A stretch of 64,000 nt of DNA from the NCBI RefSeq assembly GCF_003206645.1, contig NZ_PZJP01000008.1, positions 557,999 to 621,998 of the forward strand. The letters run 5' to 3'. Below, piece after piece: positions 7,984 to 18,500 of this stretch. Below the pieces are notes generated by a model. That model was not told the DNA's origin. It saw nothing but the letters and a program-made list of their open reading frames with translations, and made no database searches. Made by a program: the position numbers and the translations under genes. Numbering within the stretch: position 1 is the first letter of the stretch; each line of letters opens with the position of its first letter. The stretch is from Salinicola aestuarinus (GTDB lineage Bacteria; Pseudomonadota; Gammaproteobacteria; Pseudomonadales; Halomonadaceae).

Positions 7984-9387
7984 ATGAATGCATCGGTTAT
8001 CAACGCGACGATAGCGGGTTGGCTCGACGCTCTGCCGTTCTGGATCACGGCAGCGGTGATCATCGGGGCCACGGTGCTTGCGCATGCACTGCTCAAGTAC
8101 GTCCATTTCCGTCTTCTGCCGCTCAATGACAGTCGCCTTCATCTGCTCAGCACCACGGCGCAGGCCGTCCATCCGCCGCTGGTGGGCGTCTTGTGGACCT
8201 ACGGGATCTTTGGCGCGGCGCACTTCTTGATCCCTCCAGAAGTCGAGGGACACGCGCTGATCATGACCGTGGCGCACTTTTTCGCCGCGCTGCTGGGTGT
8301 GTGGCTGCTGATCCGTCTGGCACGCCGTCTGGTCACCACCATGGACCGCTGGGGAGACTCCCGGACCTCGATCCTGGAACGGTTTCTGGTGCCGTTCATG
8401 GCGCGCTGCATCGCAGCCCTGATCCCGATCTTCGTGCTGTTTTCGATCTTTCCCGTGTTCATCACCTCGGCAAGTCTGGATGCGGCACTGCACAATCTCA
8501 CCAGTCTGATCCTGATTGGCAGCATCGCCGCCGTGCTGATCCACGGCATCAACATCAGCGAGCGTGCGCTCAGCGAACGCTATCGTTTCGATGATGAAGA
8601 CGCTGTGGCGCGCAAGGTCCATACCCAGATCACGGTGCTGCGAAAGCTCATCAACTTCGTCATCATCATGCTCGCGCTCGCGTCGATGCTGATGGTGTTC
8701 GAAAAGGTTCGCCAGCTCGGCGCCAGCATTCTGGCATCGGCCGGGATTCTGGGGGTGGTCCTCGGCTTCTCGGCCCAGAAGGTACTGGGCAATCTGATCG
8801 CCGGTATTCAGATCGCGCTGACCCAACCGATCCAGTTGAATGACTCGGTTATCGTCGAGGGCGAGTGGGGCTGGGTGGAAGAGTTGACGCTGACCTACGC
8901 CGTCGTGCGTACCTGGGATTGGCGCCGAGTCGTGCTGCCGATCACCTACTTCGTGGATCATCCGTTCGAGAACTGGACCCGACGCGACAAGGATCTGATC
9001 GGCGTGGTGATCCTGTACGCCGACTATCACCTGCCGATGGAGCCCCTGCGCGCCGAGTGTCAGCGAATCGCCGAGGCCTCCCCCTTCTGGACCGGCCGGG
9101 TGTGCAAGGTTCAAATGCTGGAGATGACCGAGCGCAACAAGCAGATGCGAGTGCTGATCAGCAGCAGCGGCGGACCCAACACCTTCGATCTGCGCTGCGA
9201 AATCCGAGAAGGCCTGATCGATTTCATCTGCAGGCACTATCCCCAATACCTGCCGACCGTACGCCTGGATATGCCGCAGCCGAACGGTGGCAATACCCCT
9301 CAGCCCCCGCTATCGGCATCTTCGGCGCCGCCGAGCGGCGTCACGCCCGCGGCGCCCCTCGGCAACAACGCCCGTCCCGCCGCGTAG
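7984..9387 (+). CDS. Mechanosensitive ion channel, MscS family
   Basis: A 467-residue inner-membrane channel of the MscS superfamily that would release solutes on hypo-osmotic shock, relevant to a halophile. Residues 1-200 hold about four hydrophobic helices. The conserved pore helix and beta-domain follow (ASILASAGILGVVLGFSAQKV, then NLIAGIQIALTQPIQLNDSV and a VEELTLTYAVVRTWDWRRVVLP segment). The C-terminal 45 residues are a Pro/Ala/Gly-rich tail. It belongs to the medium-length YnaI/MSL-like group, not the short MscS. The ribosome-binding site is weak. The next 239 nt (9388-9626) show no supported gene. Confidence 0.9.
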   Translation: MNASVINATIAGWLDALPFWITAAVIIGATVLAHALLKYVHFRLLPLNDSRLHLLSTTAQAVHPPLVGVLWTYGIFGAAHFLIPPEVEGHALIMTVAHFFAALLGVWLLIRLARRLVTTMDRWGDSRTSILERFLVPFMARCIAALIPIFVLFSIFPVFITSASLDAALHNLTSLILIGSIAAVLIHGINISERALSERYRFDDEDAVARKVHTQITVLRKLINFVIIMLALASMLMVFEKVRQLGASILASAGILGVVLGFSAQKVLGNLIAGIQIALTQPIQLNDSVIVEGEWGWVEELTLTYAVVRTWDWRRVVLPITYFVDHPFENWTRRDKDLIGVVILYADYHLPMEPLRAECQRIAEASPFWTGRVCKVQMLEMTERNKQMRVLISSSGGPNTFDLRCEIREGLIDFICRHYPQYLPTVRLDMPQPNGGNTPQPPLSASSAPPSGVTPAAPLGNNARPAA

Positions 9388-9626
9388 CCGCTCGACACCC
9401 GATCAGGCCCCGCGGTCCAGACGGCACGCCTCATGGACGCGTGCGATGTCATCTTCGGGAGTGCTGGCCGCTGTCAATGGGGCGCTGGCATGCCAGGAGG
9501 CGCTTTCGGGCATCTTCGTAAAGTGGCGCTCATGGCCGGCATCGTCGCTGGGTGTAGGGATCACGGGCGACAGTGGCTGCTCGAGCCTTGCCGACGCTCG
9601 CCGCCCCCGTGGCGGGGACGGTTCGG

Positions 9627-10745
9627 CTATCGGGCCCCCAAACTCAACTGACTGGCGGCCACCCGGGCCAACAACAGCAGCGTGGCCGAATAGTAATTCT
9701 CTTCGGCGGCGGGAATCTTCGCGATGGCCCAGGGACGGCCGCTGAGGAGTGCATTGATCGCCAGGCCACCCTGCGAGAGCGGGTAACTCGCCGTCTCTCC
9801 CGACCTCACATCGATCCAGGCCGGGGGGGCCGGCTGATCCCAGAACCGGGCAATCTTCTCCAGCGTATCGACACCGCGCAGACCGCCCCAGGTAAAGTAA
9901 AGCGGTGTGCGGACGTTCTCGAAACCAAAGCGCGTAGGCCATTCCAATGCCGGTGTCAGCTCCCCGGAGCGTTGCAGCCGTAGCCAGTCGGCGGGAAGCC
10001 CCTTCGGGCCGAACTGCGCTCTTTCCAGAAGCTGGTGACCACTGTCGATGACGGCTTGCCAGGGCTCATCGGGATAGCGCGCGGCAAAGTCCCGCAGCGC
10101 GGGAATGACCCAGTACGACAGGTTGATGTCGGCGAAGCCGTCGTGACGAAAACCCTGCAACCCCGGCAGCAGGACGTCATACCCGCCGACGTTGACGATC
10201 AAGTGATCCCGGATGGACTCGCGGATGGACTCGGAACGCGCCGCGTATCGGCGGTCCTCCCAGCGATCGGCGGCCAGTTGCAAAGCCCAGGCCATGAACA
10301 GGTCGCCGTCGGTGGCATTGTTGTCGTCAGCGACGTGGGGCGTCGTGCCGGGATCGTAGCGCCAAGCGAACAGGTCGACATCCGATCTCGCCAGGTGGGC
10401 CTCGGTCCACTGCCAGAGACGGTCGAACGTGCCCTGATCGCCGAACTGCACCGCCAGAAACATGCCCCATCCCTGGCCTTCGGTATGGCTCACGTCAGCG
10501 TTGGCCGTATCGATGATGCGGCCTTCCGCCAGCACGAAACGCTGCTGATAGCGCTGCCAGCCGGGATCATCGGGACCGGCAAACGCGCTGGACGGTGTCG
10601 GCATCACGACGACTCCCAGCGGCATCAACAAGCCCACCAGCACCACCCATCGGGCAGCCGATCGTCCTGCCGATACCGGCGTCAGCGCTAGTTTCAACGC
10701 GCCTCTCAACGCGCCTCTCAACGCGATTATCCGTCCGCCTTTCAT
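9627..10745 (-). CDS. bcsZ: Cellulase BcsZ (GH8 endoglucanase)
   Basis: Periplasmic endo-1,4-beta-glucanase that accompanies bacterial cellulose synthase and affects fibre quality. It has 372 residues. A long, positively charged n-region precedes the hydrophobic core at about 33-50 and a cleavage site near SAFA-GP. The GH8 hallmarks are HTEGQGWGM (catalytic glutamate E89) and ATDGDLFMAWAL (aspartate D146/D148). It is the last gene of the bcs operon; its ATG overlaps the bcsD stop (ATGA). The n-region is encoded by nearly three copies of a 12-nt tandem repeat at 10694-10725. Confidence 0.95.
   Translation of the reverse strand: MKGGRIIALRGALRGALKLALTPVSAGRSAARWVVLVGLLMPLGVVVMPTPSSAFAGPDDPGWQRYQQRFVLAEGRIIDTANADVSHTEGQGWGMFLAVQFGDQGTFDRLWQWTEAHLARSDVDLFAWRYDPGTTPHVADDNNATDGDLFMAWALQLAADRWEDRRYAARSESIRESIRDHLIVNVGGYDVLLPGLQGFRHDGFADINLSYWVIPALRDFAARYPDEPWQAVIDSGHQLLERAQFGPKGLPADWLRLQRSGELTPALEWPTRFGFENVRTPLYFTWGGLRGVDTLEKIARFWDQPAPPAWIDVRSGETASYPLSQGGLAINALLSGRPWAIAKIPAAEENYYSATLLLLARVAASQLSLGAR
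10694..10725. repeat. 12-nt tandem repeat inside the bcsZ signal-peptide region
   Basis: The unit tcaacgcgcctc is present at 10694-10705 and 10706-10717, with eight nt of a third copy to 10725. On the coding strand it gives the repeated RGAL residues of the signal-peptide n-region. It is in frame, so copy-number change would alter n-region length without a frameshift. Confidence 0.7.
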
Positions 10746-11374
10746 ACGCTACCGTAATGAAAGATGAGCGTCTGCTGCGCGTGGCAGCGATGGCAACGGG
10801 CTTCCCCATGCCCCCCCTGCTCACCCAGCCAGCCTTGGTAGAGACCGCTCAGTATCCATGACAGACCGATCAGGCGCTGGCGCTCTGCGGCATCCCTGAC
10901 ACGCCGGCTCATCATCGGATAGTCCCCCTGCTCGATAATCAGGTGCTGACCGGCATCGCGGATCGAACTCCATCCCCAGCCCAACTGATCCAGTCGACGA
11001 TTGATTGCCGACTCCAGCGCCGGCAGCGTCGGTGGCTGGCCGAGCGGCAGGTCTTCCGACAGCCGCTGGCCTACGCGCTGCAGGAAAGGCTGCGCTTCGG
11101 CGGCGCCCGCCCCCACGATCAGCTCGTCGAGCAGCACATCGAGGACTTTCGACCAGGTCGACGTGCCCTCGACGATATCCGGGAGATCGTCGGCGTCACC
11201 ACCGATCGGCGCTTCGGATAACCGGGGCGCGGTGGGCCCGTGGGTGCCGATGCCAACTTCGCTACCGGGAGGCACGCCCTGACGCTCGCCAGCCGTTGGC
11301 GGGCGGCTCCAGCGCGCCTCCAGGTCAAAGGTCTTCGTGGTCTCCAGCGTGGCGTCCTCGACCGGCCGATTCAT
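10742..11374 (-). CDS. bcsD: Cellulose synthase subunit BcsD, N-terminally extended
   Basis: BcsD is an octameric scaffold associated with ordered (type I) cellulose secretion. The core from about residue 70 to 195 fits the family: WSKVLDVLLDEL, FLQRVGQRLSEDLPL, TLPALESAINRRLDQLGWGW, then a hydrophobic C-terminal helix segment (LSWILSGLYQGWL). Its 210 residues exceed the roughly 155 of Komagataeibacter BcsD because of an N-terminal extension of about 60 polar residues. Near the end is CHRCH, formally a CXXCH motif, but nothing else suggests heme. No signal peptide. Coupled to both bcsC and bcsZ by ATGA overlaps. Confidence 0.85.
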   Translation of the reverse strand: MNRPVEDATLETTKTFDLEARWSRPPTAGERQGVPPGSEVGIGTHGPTAPRLSEAPIGGDADDLPDIVEGTSTWSKVLDVLLDELIVGAGAAEAQPFLQRVGQRLSEDLPLGQPPTLPALESAINRRLDQLGWGWSSIRDAGQHLIIEQGDYPMMSRRVRDAAERQRLIGLSWILSGLYQGWLGEQGGHGEARCHRCHAQQTLIFHYGSV

Positions 11375-14300
11375 GGTAAGGCCCCCAGCTGGTAGTTGAG
11401 ATAGACCGACCCCGTGGTTTCGGAGTAGTCGCCGAACGAGTCATACCCGAGCGTGCCGCCGACGCTCAGATCCGGCGCCAGTTCATAGCTGACGTCCCCG
11501 GACAGCGTGATGCCGAAGCCCGACTTGCTCTCGCCGTCGTAGCGTGACTGCCCCACCAGCCCGACCGTTGCCAGGGTGTCGAGCAGTGACTGCGCGTCAC
11601 CATCTTCGGGGAACACGTCGGCATCGTCTTCCTGATAGCTCTGGAATCCGGGGGCCGCGCTGACGCGGTAGGTCCACTCGTTCTGTTGCTGCTGATAGCT
11701 GATCGGGAACGCGAGGCTGACATAGTCCTGCGGGCTGAAGTATCCGCCATGGCCGGCCGTGAAATAGCGCAGGTTCTTGTCGAACCCCATGTAGCCGAGA
11801 TTGACCCCGAGCTGCAACTGGCGGTCAGGCTCATTGATCGGTCGAACATAAGCGCCCGTGGTGGCGGTGACCGAGTGGTTATCCGCCACGTTATCCCCGC
11901 GATAGAGAGCGGCACCGACACTGGCATAAGCGCCACTGGTGCCATCGTCATACTCGATGCCGACCTTGCCGCCGGTGCGGGTCACGGCCCCCCAGGTCTC
12001 GCCGGTGAGCGGGTCCTTCACCCCGGCGTAAGAGAGTACGCTGTCGGTTACCGCGCGTCTCTCGGCCGTCACAGTGAGATGCGTGTCATCAGCCACCTGC
12101 GGACGCCAGGTCACACCACCCACGACGTTGGACTTTTCAAATCCGAGCGGCGTGCTGCCGATATCGGCTCGCACCGGACCCAGCTGATAGGCGAGATCGA
12201 GCCCGGCGCCCGCATCGCTCAACGTCTTGGGGTCTCGTGCCGCGCTTGGCAGGCCAGCCAGTCGTCGACCGATTCCCTGCTGAACGCGGGTCAGGCTCTG
12301 CTCCAGTGCCTGTCGCTGCGCGGTAAACCCCTCGGCATCGAGATTGGCGAAATCGGCCGCGAAAAGATCGTCGAGATCCGCCAGCAGTCGGGTGCGCTGA
12401 GCGCTCGACAGATCATCGCTGACAATGAAGTCGGTCACCGCCGTCCGGAACTGCGCCAGTTGATCGTTGTTGAGGGAAGCCGTGTCGATACCGGCTTCAA
12501 AGAACGGATTACGCTGCAGCGCCTGCTGAAAAGCCTCCGCGGCGCGCGACAACTGCAGCTGAGTCAGCGGGTCGCCGGGGTTCTGCTGATCCTGTAACGC
12601 CAGCAGCTGATAGTTGTCCGCCGAACTTTGAATACTGTCCAGAATCGTCGAGACGTCGGATAGCCGGGTCTGCAGCGTCTCCGCGGCCGTCACGAAGGCA
12701 TTGCTGGCATAGCGTTCGTTGGCGCGACTGCCGATGTCTCCCGCCGAGACATATTCCGGAGAGACGGAAACCTCCAGCCTTCCCCGGTTGAACGGGACCG
12801 CCGAGAACGTCATCCGACTGCCGACCGACGTGAGCTCGCTGAGCCCCGACTCGCCGTCACGCAAGCGCAACGTGGCACTGGGAATCAAGCGAGAGGCCGT
12901 TTCAGCCTGCAACTCCGCCAACAACCGGTCGATCTCCGCGAGCGTGGCATCGCCGGCCAGGCTTTCCCCCTTGGCGGATTCGTCGCCGCTGACCTGTGAA
13001 CGCCCCTGGAGCGTTGGACCTGCTGTCTGCCGGGCCTGTCGGAAGGGGTTATCGGCCATTCCCAGCCGCGAGTAGGCCTCTGCTGTCCGGGGTAGCAGCG
13101 CGTTATCGCCCTGCTCTGCCAGTTGTCGGTCTCGGGCCTGTTCCAGCAGCCGCATCGCCTGCGGGCGGTCGCCCTGAGCGCGGGCCGTCCGCGCCGCCAG
13201 AATGACCAGCTCGGGGGACGAGAGCGGCGCATGGTTCACCAGCAGCGTTTCGGCACGCTCATCGTCGCCCTGCTCCAGTGCCGCATTGACGGCACCGGCC
13301 ACCACCTCGTCATCATCCGGTCGGGTCTCGAGCAGACGATCGTAAACGGTCGTTGCCGCCTCGGGCATCCCGCCGCTGCTGTATAGCCGACCCAACGCCA
13401 GCAGTAACTCGGGGTCGTCGGGGGAGCGCTGCAGTGCCGGCTGCAACACATCGTAGGCGTCGGCGAAACGCTCATGTTCACGCAACTGATCCGCACGGGT
13501 GACCGCCACCCCGCCAGCGGTCTGTGCCACCTTCGCCTGCTGCTCCGGCGAGGACGCCGCTGCACCCAGCCGCGTCAACAGGTTATCGGCATCATCGAAG
13601 TGCCCCGTTCGGGCAAGGACCAGCGCATGGCTCAGGTAAGCCGTGGGCTTCGCGGCGACATCGGCCTGGGCGAGATTTCGGCGCACCAGCTCCAGTGCCA
13701 TTCCCGGCTGCCCGGCATCTGCCAGCGCGAGCGCGACGCTACCCACGGCGGCCGGCGACGATGGCGGATTGCGATACCACTGGTAGAGGCTCTCGCGTGC
13801 CGACGGATCGTGAGACGCCAGACGCCGCTCGATCGTCGCCAGTTGGCGTTGAAAGGCGACCCGCGCCTGAAGCTCGCTGATCGCCGCCGGCAAGTCGGCT
13901 TGAGGCGGCAGTCGCTTCAGCAGGGCATCGGCATCATTCCAGCGCTGCTGCTCGCTGGCCAGTATCGCGCCGGCTTGCAGTGCCTCGGGAGTTGCGTCGT
14001 CACCCAGCACCTGAGACATGACGAAGCTGGCCTGATACGGCTTCCCCTGCGACTCGTTGAGACGCGCCAGATCCAGACGCAGCCACGGGTCATCCGGCGT
14101 TAGCTGAATGGCCTGATTGTAGAGTTCGAGCGCTTCGGCGTTGTCGCCGTCGGCAAAAGACTGACCGGCCCGCTCTCGTAACGCCTGAGCCTGATCGCGA
14201 CGCGGATCGCCCAGAGACGCTCGCGCACTGGCCGGCAGCCGCTGGAATACGGCTTGTGCATCCTGCCAGCGTTTTTGCGCCCGAAGCACCCCGACCAGCC

Positions 14301-15555
14301 CCCGGGAAGCGGCGACGTTATTCGCGTCTTCTCTCAGCACCTGACGATAACCGCGCTCCGCGGCGGCCTCATCGCCCTGACGGTGCTGAAGGTCCGCCTG
14401 CAGCAGTCGGGCCGAACGCCCCTTGCGACCCGATTCTCGTGTCAGCGGTGCGACACGCGTCAACGCCGCCGCCATCTGATCGCTGGCCGCCAGTTGTCGA
14501 ACTGACGCCAGCTCGGCGTAGAAGCTGGCACTGCGGAAGGCGTCTTTCCACGCTCCCGCCTTGGCCGGCGCAAGCTGGATCGCCCGCCCCAGTTGATCGC
14601 GTGCCTCGGCAAACTGCTGACGACGCAGCGCCACCAGCCCTAAGCCCGCCAGCGACTCGGCGTCATCGGCATCGGCCTCCAGCGCCGTACCGAACTGCTG
14701 CCGGGCCTGGTCGAGATCGCCCTTGTCGAGGGCCTGATACCCGTCACCACGGGCATCGGCGACAGGGTCGGGTTCGGGTTCGGCCGCCGTGGCGAGAAAG
14801 TATTCCCGCACGGACTGATCATCGGGGTAGCGCTGTAGATAGCGCTCGTAGAGCCCCTGATCGGTCATGTCGGCATCCAGCCACAGCAACGCCTGACGCC
14901 ACGCCGCTTTTGTCGACGCCGTCGGTGACATCTGGCTCAGCTGATCGATGGCCTTGCGTCGAGAGGCGTCGCGATAACTCAGCACGCGAGCGAGCGACAA
15001 CGCGACCGACGCATCATCAGGGTCGCGCTGATGCAACGCGTCGAGTGCCTGGCTGGCCTCGGCCCAGCCGGCCTCGGTGCCCGCCAGCGTTTCGTAGTAC
15101 TCGGGAGCCAGATCCCACGGCGGGCCGGCGTCACCAAAAATCTGATCGTATTCCCGCAGTGCGCCGGGCAGGTTACCGGCCTTGGCCAGCGCCCTCGCCC
15201 GTGCCAGTCCCGTGGTGTCGATGTCGCGCCGCGCCTTCGCCTGTTTCAGGCGCTCGACTCTTGCGTCATCGGGCGCCACCTGCTGCAGTCGAGCCAACCA
15301 GTCATCCGCGGCTTGTTTGTCGTCGTTGTCGAGCGCCAACAGTCCCAATCGGAACAGCGCCTCGGGATTCTCTGGCTCCACCGCAAGGACGCGTTTCAGC
15401 GACTGCTCGGCCAGATCGACACGCTGACGGGATTGCCAGAATACTGCCTGCTCGAACAGCGGCTGCAGACTCTCATCGACGGGCTGCGCCATCAGCGGCA
15501 CGCTACCGCCGAGCATGCCAAGCAACAGAATGCCGTACCACTTATCGCGTTTCAT
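11371..15555 (-). CDS. bcsC: Cellulose synthase outer-membrane subunit BcsC
   Basis: Exports the glucan across the outer membrane. About 1394 residues, beginning with a Sec signal peptide (MKRDKWYGILLLGMLGG, cleaved near LMAQ). Many TPR repeats fill the periplasmic part (e.g. AVEPENPEALFRLGLLAL, ALEADADDAESLAGLGLVAL, AIQLTPDDPWLRLDLARL). The last 350 or so residues are the BCSC_C beta-barrel ending in a YLNYQLG strand. The frame stays open to 15696, but the ATG at 15555 starts a proper signal peptide and overlaps the bcsAB stop as ATGA. Confidence 0.95.
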   Translation of the reverse strand: MKRDKWYGILLLGMLGGSVPLMAQPVDESLQPLFEQAVFWQSRQRVDLAEQSLKRVLAVEPENPEALFRLGLLALDNDDKQAADDWLARLQQVAPDDARVERLKQAKARRDIDTTGLARARALAKAGNLPGALREYDQIFGDAGPPWDLAPEYYETLAGTEAGWAEASQALDALHQRDPDDASVALSLARVLSYRDASRRKAIDQLSQMSPTASTKAAWRQALLWLDADMTDQGLYERYLQRYPDDQSVREYFLATAAEPEPDPVADARGDGYQALDKGDLDQARQQFGTALEADADDAESLAGLGLVALRRQQFAEARDQLGRAIQLAPAKAGAWKDAFRSASFYAELASVRQLAASDQMAAALTRVAPLTRESGRKGRSARLLQADLQHRQGDEAAAERGYRQVLREDANNVAASRGLVGVLRAQKRWQDAQAVFQRLPASARASLGDPRRDQAQALRERAGQSFADGDNAEALELYNQAIQLTPDDPWLRLDLARLNESQGKPYQASFVMSQVLGDDATPEALQAGAILASEQQRWNDADALLKRLPPQADLPAAISELQARVAFQRQLATIERRLASHDPSARESLYQWYRNPPSSPAAVGSVALALADAGQPGMALELVRRNLAQADVAAKPTAYLSHALVLARTGHFDDADNLLTRLGAAASSPEQQAKVAQTAGGVAVTRADQLREHERFADAYDVLQPALQRSPDDPELLLALGRLYSSGGMPEAATTVYDRLLETRPDDDEVVAGAVNAALEQGDDERAETLLVNHAPLSSPELVILAARTARAQGDRPQAMRLLEQARDRQLAEQGDNALLPRTAEAYSRLGMADNPFRQARQTAGPTLQGRSQVSGDESAKGESLAGDATLAEIDRLLAELQAETASRLIPSATLRLRDGESGLSELTSVGSRMTFSAVPFNRGRLEVSVSPEYVSAGDIGSRANERYASNAFVTAAETLQTRLSDVSTILDSIQSSADNYQLLALQDQQNPGDPLTQLQLSRAAEAFQQALQRNPFFEAGIDTASLNNDQLAQFRTAVTDFIVSDDLSSAQRTRLLADLDDLFAADFANLDAEGFTAQRQALEQSLTRVQQGIGRRLAGLPSAARDPKTLSDAGAGLDLAYQLGPVRADIGSTPLGFEKSNVVGGVTWRPQVADDTHLTVTAERRAVTDSVLSYAGVKDPLTGETWGAVTRTGGKVGIEYDDGTSGAYASVGAALYRGDNVADNHSVTATTGAYVRPINEPDRQLQLGVNLGYMGFDKNLRYFTAGHGGYFSPQDYVSLAFPISYQQQQNEWTYRVSAAPGFQSYQEDDADVFPEDGDAQSLLDTLATVGLVGQSRYDGESKSGFGITLSGDVSYELAPDLSVGGTLGYDSFGDYSETTGSVYLNYQLGALP

Positions 15556-18500
15556 GGTCCGACCTCGTCCTTTGACTGTCCCGATGCGGGGGAAGGAATC
15601 GTCGCCTGACGCATTGCCGCGCGGCGCTTGAGCAGTGGGTAGAGCATCACGGTACAGAGCAGCAGCGAGACGATCATCAGCCACATCAGCCACCACGGCC
15701 GTTCACCGAACACCCAGTACCAGCGCTGTGGCCAAGGCATGCTGCCGACCTGATAGCGTGTCGAGATATCGAAAGCGGTCACGCTGCCATCCCCGTCGAT
15801 CAACGCCACATCGCCGCGTATCGCCTGGCTGACACGGCGCTCGTCCAGGGCGTCCAGGAGTCCGGGCAGCGCCTCGGATTGATCCGAGGTAAGGATGACC
15901 ACGCTGCGCTCTTCCTCCCACGGCGACTCGAAGGCGACCAGCGCATCGACATGCCGGCGACTGACGAGTGCACGCCGCAGCGAATCATGATCGGTCCGCC
16001 ACTGACCCTGCAGCCAATCCCTCACCCGCCGCGACCAGCCGGGATGACTGACACTCAGTTGACCGTCATCGATACCCACTTCTCCCTGCGCCGACGGCGA
16101 TCCATCCAGCAACACCTTCATCAACGGCGATGACGTGTGCGCAACGACCAGCAGATCGCGATCGGCGTAACGGGCAAGCCCTCGCTCGCCCAGTCCCACT
16201 GCGACCCGGTATGCGGCCACCCCGGTGGACTCGCCCAGCCTCGCGGCGAGGTTCAGAAGGGTCTCGAGCTCGCGGGTATCCGGCTCGGCCGGCAGCAGGA
16301 GCGCAGTCTCTGCAAGATCCGGTCGGCGGGTGAACGGAAATCCCGCCCCCACGAAGTAGGAAAGATTGGGCAGCGTGGCGAAGTGACGCGCCTGACTCAG
16401 GTCCAGCGTGGAGTCCGGCGAAATCTGGCTGAGTGAATCGCCGCCGATGGTGTCGTCGTCTGACGCCGCCCCACCGCCACTCGCATTGACCGCCGAGGCC
16501 TGACACCCGACGTCTTCCTCCGACTTCAGGTCGAAGTAGAGACTCAGCGTGTTCTCGCCATAGATGAGATAGGGCGGTATGGCGATGACGCCTTGCTCCT
16601 GGCGTGTATCTCCGCCCAGCTTGCCCCAGAGATGTTCGAGGACGCCGGTCTGATTGACCCCCAGCGACCCCAGGTACGTCCCGTTGAGATTGACGTCGAG
16701 CCGGGATCGCGACTCGTCGAGCCAATCGGCGCTGGGGAAGGTGTACTGCAACGTCAGCGGGAACGTCTGCCCCGGCCACAGAAACAGATCGGGGGCCGCG
16801 CGGAAGTTGATATCGATTGCCGGATGCGCAATGCCGGGGCTCTGCAGCTCCTCGCCCTCACTCAATGAGGAGAGTTCGACCGGCTGGGTGGAAGAAATCC
16901 AATTGGGCGCGCTGCTGGCCGTGGCGCTCGGCAGTTCGACCGGCTGCGTCTCACGCTCGCTTCCGGAGAGTCGCGACTGGTTGACCACGAGATCCTGCAC
17001 CGCCGCCAGCAGCGCCGCAGACGAGTCGCCATGCACGACCATCAGCGTATGCGCGGGGTTGAGCGGGTGAGCAATCAGACGGATCCCGTTGCCTGCCACC
17101 TGCTCAGGCTCCAGGCCGGCGATGGCGTCATCGCCGGGCGCTAGCACGATGGCATCGTCATCGGGGATGCGCCCCTGGGAGACACGGAAACCCAGCTCGC
17201 GGGACTCTGCGCGACTGCCTAGGTAAGACGCCAGCAGCGTGGCCGCCTGCAGCGTGGTCTCATCGGGCGCCTCCGGCAGCACGATCTTCGCAGCGGCCGG
17301 TGAAATCGCGATGGCGCTGTAGAACGGCAGCGGAAAGTGCCGGAGGTCCCGCTCCAGCGGCAATCGACGCAGCGCCAGTTGCAGCAACGAACCTCGTTCG
17401 ATCGTGAGCGCCTGGGATGAGGCCGCCGGCGGCAGGCATTGCGCGTCGCTCTGCATCGCGAGCGCGAAATCCAGCCGATTATGCGTCACCAGAAGCGCCG
17501 GCTTGATCGGCAGCTCCAACGTGAAGCGCTCCCCCGGGTCGTGTTCCAGCATCAGGCTTCTCAGCGGTTCGCCATTGAGGGAGATATTCAGGCGTTGCCG
17601 CGCGCCCGCAGCGGAATCGGACATGCGCATTTGCAGCATCAGTGTCGCCTGCGTCGCCAGCTCATCCTCGCGCAGGGAGAACGGCACGCCAGCACGCGCG
17701 CGAGCGCCGCTCAGAACGATGTTCTTGCCGCCGGTGAGTTGGCCCAGCGTGGCGCTCTCCCACTGTTCACCGCTTATCCCGGGGCGAGAGTCCGCTTCCG
17801 TCGCGTTGGCACGGTTCGCCTCGAACGTGGCCGCCGGCGCAAAGGAGAGCTTGCCATCGGCGTCGATCGTCGGCTGCGGGAGCGGGCCTTCCTGACTCAA
17901 CGCCGTGTGCGCCGTCAGCAGCAGTGCCGCCGCGAGCGCGAGCACCGCCAGTACCCGCCCGGCAACCCAGTAGGAGCCCGACGAATGGCTATCGCGCGAG
18001 GTCTCGCTCCGGCGCTGCTGCCAGGAGGTAAAGAACAGTCCGAACACCGAGCGGACGACCCACCACAGCGAACGTAGCGGATGGTCGACCTGATCCCGTC
18101 GTGGCAACCAGGCATCGGCGCGTCCCATGACGGCGTGAACCAGTTGGCGCCGCTGCCCGACATCCAGCCGACCGAAGCGCAAGCGCACCTGGCGTCCCTC
18201 GCGGTGAATCTCGCTCACCGGGTAACTGGTCAACTGACCGCCCTGATCCAGTTCGATCCACTCGATCGGCTGGCCATCGACAGCGGCCGCCAGTTCCACC
18301 AGCGCCCCCCCCATCGATAGATTTCGCGTGACCGCAGTGTCGGCATGGCCATCCGTGCGGTAGGCCACCGTCGGCAGCTCGGCACCGACGCGCACACTGG
18401 CCCGGACCTGTCGCGACTCTCTCGCCACGGCGATGGCCGCCAGCAGCATCAGTAGACTGAAACTGGCCCAGAAGAGGTTCAGCAACATCACATTGCGCTC

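Noticed and set aside
9403..9942. 179-codon minus-strand frame over the bcsZ end
   Set aside because: Out of frame with bcsZ and without a domain; a high-GC shadow.
10751..10810. CXXCH heme motif in BcsD
   Set aside because: As a heme site it is unlikely: there is no signal peptide and the family is a scaffold. Kept only as a low-interest observation.
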